Positions 9,008-20,458 of a stretch of DNA of 64,000 bases are shown piece by piece. Under the pieces are notes generated by a model that did no database searches, was not told the origin of the DNA, and was given only the letters and a program-made list of their open reading frames with translations. A program made the position numbers and the translations under genes. Within the stretch, counting starts at the first letter, position 1, and every line of letters starts with the position of its first letter. The DNA lies in assembly GCA_964524185.1 (NCBI GenBank), contig CAZGCI010000002.1, positions 20,455 through 84,454 on the forward strand, given 5' to 3'. The stretch is from Thiohalocapsa sp964524185. Its GTDB lineage: Bacteria > Pseudomonadota > Gammaproteobacteria > Chromatiales > Chromatiaceae.

Positions 9008-9462
9008 TCTCGCTCCCACTCCGCAATCAGGATGCGCCCGGTCAGCCAATTGACGCCCACTTGGTAACCGGTTTCGCCCCGCTTCAGAATCACCCGCCCG
9101 CCGGAGGAGCTCCCGTCGGGGTAGAAACGGATGGCGCCAACAGCGTCGTTCAACATCTCCTCGGCGGCGGCCACCAGCTCCAGGTCGAGACCGCCCGGCA
9201 GACTACCGCTACGGGAATCGTTCTCGATGGCGTAGCGGTTTTGCTCGACGTCCAGCATCCAGGCGACGTCGCGCCCTTGGGCGACGGCGATCTCGCGCGC
9301 GAGGCGGAGTCCGCCTGCGGTGCGTCGGGCAGCTGCCTTGAGCTCCATACCCGGCATGGCGGCAGTGATGAGCGGAGGCGTTACGGCCAACAACAACCCA
9401 GCGATGGCGAGCACCACCAGCAGCTCCACCAGCGTGAAGCCCCCGCTGCGTGTCTTTGCCAC
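9004..9462 (-). CDS. gspH: Type II secretion minor pseudopilin GspH
   Basis: 152 residues. It has a compact prepilin leader (MAKTRSG) followed by GFTLVELLVVLAIAGLLLA with the cleavage Gly and Glu+5. The GspH signature MELKAAARRTAGGLRLAREIA lies just after the helix, and the domain ends in the typical short beta strands. GspH links the tip complex to the major pseudopilin. There is a 14-bp gap to gspG upstream. Confidence 0.92.
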   Translation of the reverse strand: MAKTRSGGFTLVELLVVLAIAGLLLAVTPPLITAAMPGMELKAAARRTAGGLRLAREIAVAQGRDVAWMLDVEQNRYAIENDSRSGSLPGGLDLELVAAAEEMLNDAVGAIRFYPDGSSSGGRVILKRGETGYQVGVNWLTGRILIAEWERE

Positions 9463-9476
9463 GGGCCGGCCTGGAG

Positions 9477-9911
9477 TCAGGTTTGCTGGCTCCAGCTGGT
9501 GACGTCGGCATTCTCGCCTTCACCACCTTCGCGGCCGTCGGCGCCGAGGGACCAGATATCGAACGGACCATGTTGACCCGGAATGCGGTACTGGTAGTCG
9601 TTGCCCCACGGATCCTTGGGCACCTCGCCCTTGCGCAGGTAGGGCCCGTTCCAGTTGGCGGCATTGCCCGGATCACGCACCAAGGCTTCAAGGCTCTCGG
9701 GATAGTTCCCTATCTCGAGCCGATACAGGTCCAACGTGGCCGAAAGCTCCTCGATCTGCAGTGCGGCGGTCTTGGTCTTGGAGCTGCCGAGAAATTTCAT
9801 GACCTGCGGCCCGACCAGACCAGCGAGCAGACCGAGGATGGCGAGTACCACGAGGAGCTCGACAAGGGTGAAGCCGGCGGCGCGCCGGCGTCTTGGGGAT
9901 GTTTTCGTCAC
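9477..9911 (-). CDS. gspG: Type II secretion major pseudopilin GspG
   Basis: 144 residues from GTG at 9909-9911, chosen because AGGAG lies 8 bases upstream and the leader (VTKTSPRRRRAAG) then has a normal length. The helix GFTLVELLVVLAILGLLAGL with Glu+5 is followed by the G-family calcium-loop region: YPESLEALVRDP, WNGPYLRKGEVPKDPWG and YQYRIPGQHGPFDIWSLGADG. This is the most abundant subunit of the pseudopilus. A 201-bp gap with a 9-bp-stem hairpin separates it from gspF, unlike the tight spacing of gspG to gspJ. Confidence 0.94.
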   Translation of the reverse strand: MTKTSPRRRRAAGFTLVELLVVLAILGLLAGLVGPQVMKFLGSSKTKTAALQIEELSATLDLYRLEIGNYPESLEALVRDPGNAANWNGPYLRKGEVPKDPWGNDYQYRIPGQHGPFDIWSLGADGREGGEGENADVTSWSQQT

Positions 9912-9955
9912 AGGGTCATCTCCTGACGGTATGGACGGCGCGCGCGAGTCGCCGG

Positions 9956-9981
9956 TCGCCCCGCGGTCGTGAGCGGGGCGA
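9956..9981 (-). promoter_or_regulatory. Strong hairpin upstream of gspG
   Basis: TCGCCCCGC (9956-9964) and GCGGGGCGA (9973-9981) form a perfect 9-bp stem with an 8-base loop, 45 bp upstream of the gspG start codon. There is no T-tract on the gsp strand. A TATCAT box (10018-10023, minus) in the same gap could be a -10 element, but no matching -35 is seen. It may be an mRNA-processing or stabilising structure that raises the level of the major pseudopilin. Confidence 0.5.
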
Positions 9982-10112
9982 TCCGGGCTCGCCGGGCCGT
10001 CGGAGTGGATCACGCTCATGATACATCGACCGGCGAGCTGCTCGTGGCCACCGACCGGGTGGCACTGACATCGGCCGACGGGCTGTCTTACCAGCAGCAC
10101 CCGGCCGGAACG

Positions 10113-11321
10113 TCAAAACACCAGCTCATTGGCACCGAGGATCGCCATCAAAATGGACACGATGATGCCTGCGATGACGATACCGAGGCCGATGATCAGC
10201 ACCGGCTCCAGCAGGGTCAGCAGACGCTGCACGCTGGCTCGGGTCTCGCGGTCGAAGATGTCCGCCACCTTGGCGAGCATCGCATCCAGGGTGCCGGACT
10301 CCTCGCCGACCCGGATCATCTGCAAGGCCAGCTCGGGCAGCACCTCCCGGGTCGCCATGGGCTCGGCCAGGCCCCGACCGTGTTTGAGGCCGTCGGCGAC
10401 GTCATCGAGACCGTCTCCAATGCGGCGGTTACCGACGACCTCTTTGGCCAGGTTGAGACCTGAGAGCAACGGGAGGCCGTTCTTGAGCAGGGTGGACAGG
10501 GTGTGGCAGAAGCGGGCGGTCTCCATTTTCCAGATCAGGTCCCCGAACAGCGGCACGGCCATGGCCCAATAATCGAAGCGTCGGCGGTTGTCTGGATTCA
10601 TGAGCCAACGCTCCAGGAGCAGCGCCGCCAGGGCGACAACCACCAGCAGCGCCCACCAATAGCCGCGCACGACCTCCCCGGCGCCGACCACGATGCGCGT
10701 CGGCAGCGGCAGCGCGGCGCCCATGTCGTCGAACAGCACGGTGAACTGCGGTACGACGAACACCAAGAGCATGATCACCGATAGGCCGGCGACGAACAGC
10801 AGGATGGACGGGTACACCAAGGCCGAGGTGACGGTGCCGCGCAGTTCCGCACTGCGCTCCAGATAATCGGCGAGGCGGACCAGTACCTCGTCCACCGCGC
10901 CACTCGCCTCGCCGGCGCGGACCATGTTGACGTAGAGCTTCGGGAACTGGCCCTCCTGGGCCTCAAGGGCGGCCGACAGCGTCGCACCGCCGCGCACCCG
11001 ATCCTGCAGATCCGCCAGGACCCGCACCACGTGCTCCTCGGTGGTGAGGCCGGCGAGCACCGTGAGGGAGCGGTCCAGGGGCAGTCCCGATTGCAGCAGT
11101 GTCGCAAGCTGCCGGGTGACAATCTCCACGTCCTTGGCACTGAGGCGCCGGCGCTTGCGCCGCGCCAGCGTCGCTGTCAGTCCGCCGGCGGAGCGGGTCT
11201 GCAGCGGGATCAAGCCTTCAGACTGGAGGCGGGCGACCAAGGCCGCCTCGTCCAGCGCCTCCTGCTCGCCCTCCACCTCTTCGCCGTCGAGCTTGACCGC
11301 CTTGTAGAAATAACGGGGCAT
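10113..11321 (-). CDS. gspF: Type II secretion inner-membrane platform protein GspF
   Basis: 402 residues from ATG at 11319-11321 (MPRYFYKAVKLDG), the canonical GspF beginning; a start 16 codons upstream would add a non-conserved leader. Two cytoplasmic GspF/PilC helical-bundle domains are present: the first holds RQLATLLQSGLPLDRSL and the second FCHTLSTLLKNGLPLLSGL. Three membrane helices lie at roughly 155-175, 205-225 and 365-390. GspF is the polytopic core of the assembly platform that contacts GspE and GspL. It follows gspE after 92 bp. Confidence 0.94.
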   Translation of the reverse strand: MPRYFYKAVKLDGEEVEGEQEALDEAALVARLQSEGLIPLQTRSAGGLTATLARRKRRRLSAKDVEIVTRQLATLLQSGLPLDRSLTVLAGLTTEEHVVRVLADLQDRVRGGATLSAALEAQEGQFPKLYVNMVRAGEASGAVDEVLVRLADYLERSAELRGTVTSALVYPSILLFVAGLSVIMLLVFVVPQFTVLFDDMGAALPLPTRIVVGAGEVVRGYWWALLVVVALAALLLERWLMNPDNRRRFDYWAMAVPLFGDLIWKMETARFCHTLSTLLKNGLPLLSGLNLAKEVVGNRRIGDGLDDVADGLKHGRGLAEPMATREVLPELALQMIRVGEESGTLDAMLAKVADIFDRETRASVQRLLTLLEPVLIIGLGIVIAGIIVSILMAILGANELVF

Positions 11322-11413
11322 GTCAGCAGGCGCTGAGGGCCGGATGCCGGCGGCGCTGTGGCAAGCCACCGGCCGCAGGTCGGCCCCTTTGCTTGGGCCC
11401 CCGGGCCCGCAGG

Positions 11414-13667
<2,254 letters not shown>

Positions 13668-13675
<8 letters not shown>

Positions 13676-15545
13676 GGGTCGGCTCGGGAATGACGGGTGG
13701 GCTGGACTCGCGCTCAGCTTGCCATTGCGGTACCACAGCGCGCAGTTGGGTCGCAAGTGCAGCGGTGTTACAGCGCTCCACGCAAGCCTCTAGGCTAGCA
13801 CGCCACGTCGCAATGGCCTCGGCGTCGGCGCACTCGCGCTGAGCGATGCGAATCTTCGGGTGCAACGTCTCGGTCAGGGCTTCGACCTCGTAGAAGAGTT
13901 CCTCGAAGCGCTTCTCGCCCGGACGCAGGCCGATGTAGCGGATTTCGATGTCGCGGCCGGGCTCCAGCCCCGCGAGGCGGATCATTTGCTCGGCCATGTC
14001 CCGGATTTTGACAGGCTCGCCCATGTCCAGCACAAAGATCTCGCCCCCGGCACCGATCACGGCCGCCTGCATGATGAGCTGACAGGCCTCGGGGATGGTC
14101 ATGAAGTAGCGTTCGACATCCGGGTCGGTGACCGTGACCGGCCCGCCGCGCTCGATCTGGCGCTGAAACAGAGGCACGACGCTGCCGGCAGAGCCGAGCA
14201 CGTTGCCGAAGCGCACCGTCATGAAGCGCGTCTCGGAGCGCGCCGCGAGACCCTGGCAGAGCATCTCTGCCGCGCGCTTACTGGCACCCATGATATTGGC
14301 CGGGTTGACGGCTTTGTCCGTGGAGATCAGCACGAAGCGCTCACAGCGGTGGCGGTGCGCCGCCTCCGCCACTACGCCGGTGCCGATGACGTTGTTACGC
14401 ACCGCCGCCCGCAGCTGGTCCTCGAGTAGGGGCACGTGCTTGTAGGCGGCAGCATGGAACACGATCTGCGGGCGCTCGCGGTCGAACAAGGTCTCCACCC
14501 CGGCGCGATCACCCACGTCGAGCAGATAGCGCCCGAGGCTCGGTACGGGATGGCGCGCTGCGAATTCCTGCTCGAGCTGGTAGAGGTTGTACTCACAGTT
14601 GTCCAGCATCAGCAACCGCCGCGGGCCGGCGAGGATGACCTGCCGGCAGAGCTCCGAGCCGATGGAGCCACCAGCCCCAGTCACCAGCACGACGCGATCC
14701 GCGAGCCCGGCGCGCAGCCGGTCCCAATCCAAGGTGACCGGGTTGCGGCCCAGCAGGTCCTCGATGGACACCGGGCGCAGCTGGTTGATGCTGACCTGCC
14801 CGGACATAAGGTTTTCCAGTTGCGGCACCGTCCGGAAGGGTTTGCCGGTGTCCTCGCAGAGCACGACCAGGCGCTGCATTTCGCTGGCCGTGGCGCTCGG
14901 GATCGCCAGCAGGATCAAGTCGATACCAAGCGTGTGCACCAGCTCCGGGAGGCGCTCGGTGCCGCCGCGAATGGGGACGCCATGGATGTCCGCGCCGTGG
15001 CGGCGCAGCTTGTCGTCCACAAAGGCGATGGGCTCGTATTGGCGGGCACCGGCACGGCGCATATCGCGCACCAGCATCTCGCCGGCGCGCCCGGCACCAA
15101 CGATGAGCACCCGGGTCCCGCTGCCGAGGCTGAGGCGGTGATCCTTGAGCCAGCGGTACAAGAGCCGCGGCCCCGCCAGCAGTATCAATTGAAACAGAAA
15201 GAACAGCGGCGGCACCGAGCGCGGCAGATTCTCGCTGCGGTTGATGACGAACAGCACCATCACAACCACTACGGTGCTCGCGGCGACGGCTTTGAGGATG
15301 CGCAGCAAGTCCGGTAGCGACGCGAACCGCCAAACGCCGCGGTACAGGCCGAAAGTCCAGTACAACAGTCCGCAGACCAGCATGATCACCGGCACGCCTT
15401 GCAGTGCCGTGGCGAGGTACTCCGGCGGGATGTGCTCCAGATTGAAGCGCGTCCAGTAGGCCAGCAGCCAGGCCGCCGGCACCATCAGCAGGTCGTGTGC
15501 GAAGGCGGCCGTGCGCGAGCGTAGGCGATCTACCCAAGGGGTCAT
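13668..15545 (-). CDS. WbpM/FlaA1-type membrane nucleotide-sugar 4,6-dehydratase (CapD family)
   Basis: 625 residues from ATG at 15543-15545. Four membrane helices lie in the first 130 residues, then a CoA-binding-like Rossmann domain (RVLIVGAGRAGEMLVRDM) and a C-terminal SDR domain with the NAD motif VLVTGAGGSIGSELC (about 286-300). The active site reads ISTDKAVNPANIMGASK: Met (about 419) replaces the usual SDR Tyr, and Lys is at about 423. This is diagnostic of the UDP-GlcNAc 4,6-dehydratase (WbpM/PglF) group that makes UDP-4-keto-6-deoxy-GlcNAc for QuiNAc, FucNAc or bacillosamine. It follows the WbpL-like transferase after 13 bp, the same pairing as wbpL-wbpM in Pseudomonas O-antigen clusters. 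Confidence 0.9.
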
Positions 15546-15558
15546 TCGAGCTGCATCC

Positions 15559-16668
15559 TCAGGGCCGTTGCGCAGTGGTAGGCCCGAGGCGCTCCACCAC
15601 ACCGACGCGCACGTGCACGAGCCAATACACGCCTGCCCAACCCGCGAGCAACAGCCATTGCTCCACCGGCGCGAGGCCCGAGCCGCCGACGGCGCTCGCG
15701 CCGGCAGCGGCCATCAGGACATAAGCCCAGAGCAGGGTCCGGCGCGGGGACCAGCCCGCGAGCACGAGTCGTTGGTAATGGTGCTCGCGATGGGCCTGCC
15801 AAGCGGCCTCGCCGCGGGCGACGCGCCAAAGTAGGGTCCAGGTCGCGTCCACCAGGAAAGGGGAGAACACGAGCAGACCCGCCCAGAGCGGGAAGAGACC
15901 GCTTCCAGCACCCCAGAGCACTAGCACCGCGGCCCAGAAGCCAAGCACGGTGGAGCCGACATCGCCTAGGAAAATGCCGGCCCGGGGCAGGTTATTCAGC
16001 AGAAAACCACCCGCGGCCGCGGCAATGGTGCCCGCCACCAGCGCGAAGTCCGGTGCGCCCTCGAGCCAACCGAGCACCGCGAGCGCGCCAAAGCCGAGCA
16101 CGGCCATACCCCCAGCCAAGCCGTCCATGCCGTCCATGAAGTTGTAAAGGTTGGTCATCCAGACGATGAATAGGATTGTCAAAAAGGGCACCAGCCAGCC
16201 GGGCAAGCTGAGCGCCGTGAGTCCCGGCAGCCCCGCGTGCCGCCAGGCGATGCCGCCCAGCAGCGCCAGCGCAGCAGCAGCAACCTGCGCTGCAAGCCGG
16301 TAGCGTGCCCGGACATGATGCCGGTCGTCCAGCAGCGATACCGTGGCGAGCAGCACGGTGGCAAGGACCACCCAGACTAGGGCGCGTCCGAGTTGCCCGG
16401 CCAGGCCCAGGGTCGGCCCAACCACGAGCCCCAGCACCAAACCGGCACCGACGCCCAGGAGCACGCCCAAGCCGCCCGTCCTGGGCACGGGCGCCTGGTG
16501 CAGGGAGCGCGCGTTGGGATGGTCGAGAATCTGCAACGGCGTAATAGCGCCGCGCCGCAGCAGCCAAGCCAGGGTAAAGGCCAGCAGGAAGGCGAGCACC
16601 GGTGCACCGATGACACCGGCCGCGGGGAGATCCGCCGCGGACGAGACGGCAGCCGCCCCTGAGTACAT
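15559..16668 (-). CDS. WecA/WbpL-type undecaprenyl-phosphate sugar-1-phosphate transferase (MraY family)
   Basis: 369 residues with about ten membrane helices. Family active-site motifs are all present: SLLDDRHHVRARYRL (DDxx magnesium and substrate loop), TNLYNFMDGMDGLAGG (about 188-203), IFLGDVGSTVLGFW and the late cytoplasmic HREHHYQRL motif. It transfers a sugar 1-phosphate from a nucleotide sugar to undecaprenyl phosphate, starting O-antigen or exopolysaccharide synthesis. The HREHHYQRL motif and wbpM-like neighbour favour a 6-deoxy-HexNAc substrate (WbpL group) over MurNAc-pentapeptide (MraY). Confidence 0.9.
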   Translation of the reverse strand: MYSGAAAVSSAADLPAAGVIGAPVLAFLLAFTLAWLLRRGAITPLQILDHPNARSLHQAPVPRTGGLGVLLGVGAGLVLGLVVGPTLGLAGQLGRALVWVVLATVLLATVSLLDDRHHVRARYRLAAQVAAAALALLGGIAWRHAGLPGLTALSLPGWLVPFLTILFIVWMTNLYNFMDGMDGLAGGMAVLGFGALAVLGWLEGAPDFALVAGTIAAAAGGFLLNNLPRAGIFLGDVGSTVLGFWAAVLVLWGAGSGLFPLWAGLLVFSPFLVDATWTLLWRVARGEAAWQAHREHHYQRLVLAGWSPRRTLLWAYVLMAAAGASAVGGSGLAPVEQWLLLAGWAGVYWLVHVRVGVVERLGPTTAQRP

Positions 16669-16684
16669 GCGCTCGACGACGGCC

Positions 16685-17239
16685 TCAGCGCGGACGCATG
16701 AGCTTGGACTCCACCGCTTCGCGCTGCGCGCGCCCGGCGAGCAGCTCGATCAGATGCAGCGCAAAGTCCATCGCCGTGCCAGGTCCGCGGGAGGTGACCA
16801 CCTTGCCGTCGGTGACCACCGGTGCCTCGCTGAGGCGGATGCTCGGGTGCCGTTCGATGTCGAGCGCCCCCGGGAAGCTGGTGGCGGTGAGGCCGTTGAG
16901 GAGGCCCGCATTGGCCAGCACCAAGGGCGCGGCACAGATGGCCGCGCACCAGCGTCCCTGCTGCGCCTGACGGACGAGCAACCGGCGCAGGCCGGCATCG
17001 GCATCCAGGTTGGCAGCACCGGGCAGCCCGCCCGGGAGCACCACCATATCGAAGTCCTCATCGGCGACGGCGGCGAGTGTGTTGTCTGCGATCAACACAG
17101 TGCCGCGGCTGGCCTTGACGGGCGCGGCATCCAGGCCGGCGGTCACCACGTCGATGCCGGCGCGGCGCAGCAGGTCAATGACAGTCACCGCCTCCAGCTC
17201 TTCGCAGCCCTGGGCCAGGGGGACCAACACCCGGGTCAT
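16685..17239 (-). CDS. DJ-1/PfpI (YajL-like) family protein
   Basis: 184 residues forming a single DJ-1 domain. The nucleophile cysteine is in the elbow AAICAAPLVLANAG (about residue 100). The partner Glu is in the N-terminal AQGCEELEAVT motif, and DMVVLPGGLPGA is the typical third strand-loop. These residues define the YajL/DJ-1 group, to which covalent chaperone, deglycase and oxidative-stress roles have been assigned. It lies between the polysaccharide genes and ctpA on the same strand; ctpA ends 58 bp upstream. Confidence 0.88.
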   Translation of the reverse strand: MTRVLVPLAQGCEELEAVTVIDLLRRAGIDVVTAGLDAAPVKASRGTVLIADNTLAAVADEDFDMVVLPGGLPGAANLDADAGLRRLLVRQAQQGRWCAAICAAPLVLANAGLLNGLTATSFPGALDIERHPSIRLSEAPVVTDGKVVTSRGPGTAMDFALHLIELLAGRAQREAVESKLMRPR

Positions 17240-17297
17240 CGGAGATCGCCTCCTCCGCGCTCAATGACGTCGGCCGGTGCTAACACGCCGGTTTGGG

Positions 17298-18830
17298 TCA
17301 GTTCCGCTTTGCCGCTGCGTTGCGGAACAGATGCAGCCCCTTCAGCACATTGAGTGCCTCCGCCAGCTGATAATCCTCGGCCACCAGCAAGCCGTCGCCA
17401 TCTTCCTCGTCATCGGTGATGGCCGCGTCGTTCTCGGGGTCGTCCAAGTGGCGCATCAGGTCGGCCTCTTTGATCGGGGCGACATCCGGTTCTGCATCGA
17501 CGGCGACCCTGCCCCGCACGAGTTCGATATCGGGCTCGATGCCGAGCGCCTGAATGGAACGCCCGGACGGGGTGTAGTAGCGCGCCGTGGTGAGCTTGAG
17601 CGCCGTGCTGTCGTCAATGGGCACGATGGTTTGTACTGAGCCCTTGCCGAAGGTTTTCTCTCCCATAATCACGGCCCGGCCCTGATCCTGCAAGGCGCCG
17701 GCGACGATCTCCGAGGCCGAGGCGCTGCCGCCATTGACCAGCACCGCGATTGGGGCGCCGTCGAGCACGTCGTCGGGGCCCGCCTTGAACTCGAGCTTGG
17801 CGTCTTCATCGCGGCCCATGGTGTAAACAATGAGTCCCTGGTCGAGGAAGGCGTCGCTCACGCCGACGGCAGCGTTCAGCACGCCCCCGGGGTTATTGCG
17901 CAGATCCAGCACCACGCCCTTCAAACCTTCGGGATGTTGCGCTTTGAGCTCGGCGACGGCCGCCAGGAGGTCTTCGGTGGTGCGGGCTTGGAAATTGGCA
18001 ACCCGCACATAGCCGTAGCCGGGCTCCAAGATACGGCTCCTGACGCTTGCAACCTTGATGACATCCCGGGTGATGTTGATCTGGATGGGGTTGCCCGCAC
18101 CCTCGCGCACCACGGTGAGCTTGATTTCCGAGCCGGGCTTGCCCCGCATGAGTGCAACCGCGTCGCTTAGGCTCAAGCCTTTCACGGGCTTGCCGTCGAT
18201 CCGCACAATGAGGTCACCGGCCTGCATACCCGCGCGCTGGGCGGGGGTATCGTCGATGGGGGCGATCACCTTCACAAACCCGTCCTCCAGGCCAACCTCA
18301 ATACCGAGGCCACCAAATTCCCCGGTGGTGCCGACGCGCAGGTCGTCGTAGGCGTCGGAGTCCAGGTACGAGGAATGCGGATCGAGTCCGCCAAGCATGC
18401 CGCGGATGGCGCTGGCCAGGAGATCGCGATCGTCCACGTCTTCGACATATTCGCTCTTGATACGCCCGAAGACCTCAGCGAAGGTCCGCAGGTCGTCCAG
18501 TGGCAGCGTCTTGCCCGCGTCCCCCGCCTCGGCCGCGTCCATTGCATCCACGTCGTCGTGGGCGTAGGCGTCGTCCACGGCGGTGTCGTCAGCCGGCGCG
18601 GCGTCCTGTTCCGCAGCGGCCGGGCCCGGCACGGCCTCCGCCGGCGGCAGCTCGACGGGCGGAGCAACCGGTGGCGGCGGCTGATACGGCTCGGCCTGCG
18701 TGTCGACGACCGGCTGCTGCGCGGTCTGCGACTCCTCCGCCGGCGCCGGCCGCGGCAATGCAAAGACGGCGAGCGCGCCGAGCAGCGTCAGAGTGACTGC
18801 AGTTGGCGCACGAAGGTATGTTGAATGCAT
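17298..18830 (-). CDS. ctpA: Carboxy-terminal processing protease (S41 family, CtpA/Prc)
   Basis: 510 residues. A signal peptide (about 1-31, ending in PRPAPA) precedes a 75-residue acidic, Pro/Ala-rich linker. Then come a short helical domain (DLRTFAEVFGRIKSEYVEDV), a PDZ domain (about 165-245, GLGIEVGLEDGFVKVIAPID) and the protease core. The catalytic dyad is Ser (about 371) in NGGSASASEIVAGAL and Lys (about 396) in GEKTFGKGSVQT. These periplasmic proteases trim lipoproteins and cell-wall hydrolases. The preceding gene on the strand is envC, a pairing widespread in proteobacteria. A possible promoter lies 140-165 bp upstream. Confidence 0.93.
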   Translation of the reverse strand: MHSTYLRAPTAVTLTLLGALAVFALPRPAPAEESQTAQQPVVDTQAEPYQPPPPVAPPVELPPAEAVPGPAAAEQDAAPADDTAVDDAYAHDDVDAMDAAEAGDAGKTLPLDDLRTFAEVFGRIKSEYVEDVDDRDLLASAIRGMLGGLDPHSSYLDSDAYDDLRVGTTGEFGGLGIEVGLEDGFVKVIAPIDDTPAQRAGMQAGDLIVRIDGKPVKGLSLSDAVALMRGKPGSEIKLTVVREGAGNPIQINITRDVIKVASVRSRILEPGYGYVRVANFQARTTEDLLAAVAELKAQHPEGLKGVVLDLRNNPGGVLNAAVGVSDAFLDQGLIVYTMGRDEDAKLEFKAGPDDVLDGAPIAVLVNGGSASASEIVAGALQDQGRAVIMGEKTFGKGSVQTIVPIDDSTALKLTTARYYTPSGRSIQALGIEPDIELVRGRVAVDAEPDVAPIKEADLMRHLDDPENDAAITDDEEDGDGLLVAEDYQLAEALNVLKGLHLFRNAAAKRN

Positions 18831-18967
18831 GGGCTTTTCGGGACGCTCGGGACGCCGTGTGGTGACTTAAGGTATTGGGTCGCGCGTAGGCCGTGGGAGC
18901 GTGCGCTGCGCCGCGGATCCGCACGTGGTTAGAAACGTCGCCGCAAGGGCCGTTCCGTATGCTGTGT

Positions 18968-18996
18968 TACATGCAAGTCAAAGCAAGGCATGTCAA
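18968..18996 (-). promoter_or_regulatory. Possible sigma-70 promoter for ctpA
   Basis: On the minus strand TTGACA (18996-18991) is followed after 17 bp by CATGTA (18973-18968), or after 18 bp by ATGTAA. The -35 is perfect, the -10 only fair. It sits in the 211-bp envC-ctpA gap. Confidence 0.35.
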
Positions 18997-19041
18997 TGCA
19001 AACGAACAAATGCGCGCGCTGCCCCCTGTCGGGCCCGCCGC

Positions 19042-20277
19042 TCACTGCGGGCCAGTCGCGAGCCAGGGAGACGGGTTCTCAGGGGCGCCGTTGCGGCGTA
19101 GCGCAAAGTATAGCCGCCCCCCTTCGGCCTCGCTGTCCGCCTGGTCCAGGTCGGCACCGTAGGCCATTCCGGAAAGGGCGATGATGTCATCCGGGCCAAC
19201 CCACTCGCCGACGTCCTTCAGCAACGCCTGATTATGACCGTATAGGCTCATGTAGCCGTCACCGTGATCGATGACCAGCAACAGCCCGAAACCGCGCAGC
19301 CAGTCGGCGTAGACCACCTGGCCGTGGTGGACCGGAAACACATCGCTGCCCACCGGTGCGGCAAACAGCACGCCGTCGGCGTGCAGGTCGCCGGGCCGGG
19401 CGGTGCCTGAGAAGCTCCGCACGATTCTGGACTGTGCGATGGGCCAGGGCAGCTTGCCGCGCCGACGATCGATGGCCTCCTGATTGATGGCGATCTCGTC
19501 GGCGATCTTCGCCCGCGCCCGCAGCTCGGCGACGACGGCACGCAGTGCAGCCGCGTTAGCGTCGAGCTCTGTGACCTGCTCGCGATCATCGGCAATGGCG
19601 GTCTCCAAGTCCTCCAGGACGGCGCGGCGGGCGCTGCTCGCGGCCTTGAGCGCGGCCTGCGATTGGCGCTGTTGCGCCGCCAGGGCCGCGAGCCGATCGG
19701 CCTCATCGGCGGTCTCCCGGCGCAGAACCTGCAGTGTGTCGCTTAGACGTGCGGCGTCGGCGACGTGCGCGGCCCGCAGGCGACCGATGGCGCGGAAGTA
19801 GCCCAGCTGCCGCCCGGCGCGGGCGAGATCCTGCTGATTCAGCAGCAGGCGCAGCCGATCCCCAGGTCCCACGGCATAGGCGGAGCGGATCAGCGCGGTC
19901 AGCACCTCCCGGGCGGCAGCAAGCTCTGCGCGGACCTCCGCCAGGCGGCGGTCCAGGTCTGCCACAAGGACCTCCTGCTCGGCATGTTCTTCGGCGAGCT
20001 CCCGCACAGCTCGAGCGAGAGTGGCGATCTCACGGTCGTTACGCTCGAGCTCCAGGTACAGGGCGGCGCGATACTGTTCACGGTCCGTGAGGCTTATCCG
20101 CAGCGCTTCGAGCCGAGACTCGGTGTCGCGCAGGTCGGCCTCCCGCACGTCGAGCGGCTGGCCCGGCACCAACGCACCGGCCGTCGTATGCGCCGTGTCG
20201 GCGACAGTGGCCGACGGCGCGGCGGCAGCCGCCGCTACAGGCAGCACCGCGAGCATATAAAGAGAGATGCAAACCAC
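19042..20277 (-). CDS. envC: Murein hydrolase activator EnvC (degenerate LytM/M23 domain)
   Basis: About 411 residues if the GTG at 20275-20277 is used. No ATG precedes the signal-like segment VVCISLYMLAVLPVAAAAAA except one that coincides with the divergent arsR start (20458-20460), so the true start is unresolved. A long coiled coil (about 45-270, e.g. RLEALRISLTDREQYRAALY) precedes a LytM domain. Zinc ligands are altered: the HxxxD motif reads HADGVLF and the region near YGHN lacks the usual HxH. This is expected for EnvC, which activates the septal amidases AmiA/AmiB and does not cut peptidoglycan itself. ctpA follows on the same strand. Confidence 0.85.
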   Translation of the reverse strand: MVCISLYMLAVLPVAAAAAAPSATVADTAHTTAGALVPGQPLDVREADLRDTESRLEALRISLTDREQYRAALYLELERNDREIATLARAVRELAEEHAEQEVLVADLDRRLAEVRAELAAAREVLTALIRSAYAVGPGDRLRLLLNQQDLARAGRQLGYFRAIGRLRAAHVADAARLSDTLQVLRRETADEADRLAALAAQQRQSQAALKAASSARRAVLEDLETAIADDREQVTELDANAAALRAVVAELRARAKIADEIAINQEAIDRRRGKLPWPIAQSRIVRSFSGTARPGDLHADGVLFAAPVGSDVFPVHHGQVVYADWLRGFGLLLVIDHGDGYMSLYGHNQALLKDVGEWVGPDDIIALSGMAYGADLDQADSEAEGGRLYFALRRNGAPENPSPWLATGPQ

Positions 20278-20416
20278 GCTGATGAACGCTTGCCGCGTCT
20301 CCAGGACTGCGCCGAGCTGCGGCAGTGTCTCGGGGCGCGCCCCGCCTGGCGTCGATCCGCGACTGGGCGTGGCGGTGTCAAGGACCTGTGCTCGCAGGTA
20401 TCTCGTGGGCGGAAAG

Positions 20417-20448
20417 TCTATTATCGTATGATGATGAATTGATATAGA
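20417..20448 (+). promoter_or_regulatory. AT-rich imperfect dyad in front of arsR (putative operator)
   Basis: TCTATTATC (20417-20425) and GATATAGA (20441-20448) form an imperfect inverted repeat ending 10 bp before the arsR start. It lies in an AT-rich island within GC-rich DNA. TATAGA could serve as a -10 box. An ArsR protein would be expected to autorepress from such a site. Confidence 0.4.
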
Positions 20449-20458
20449 CTCTTCGTCC

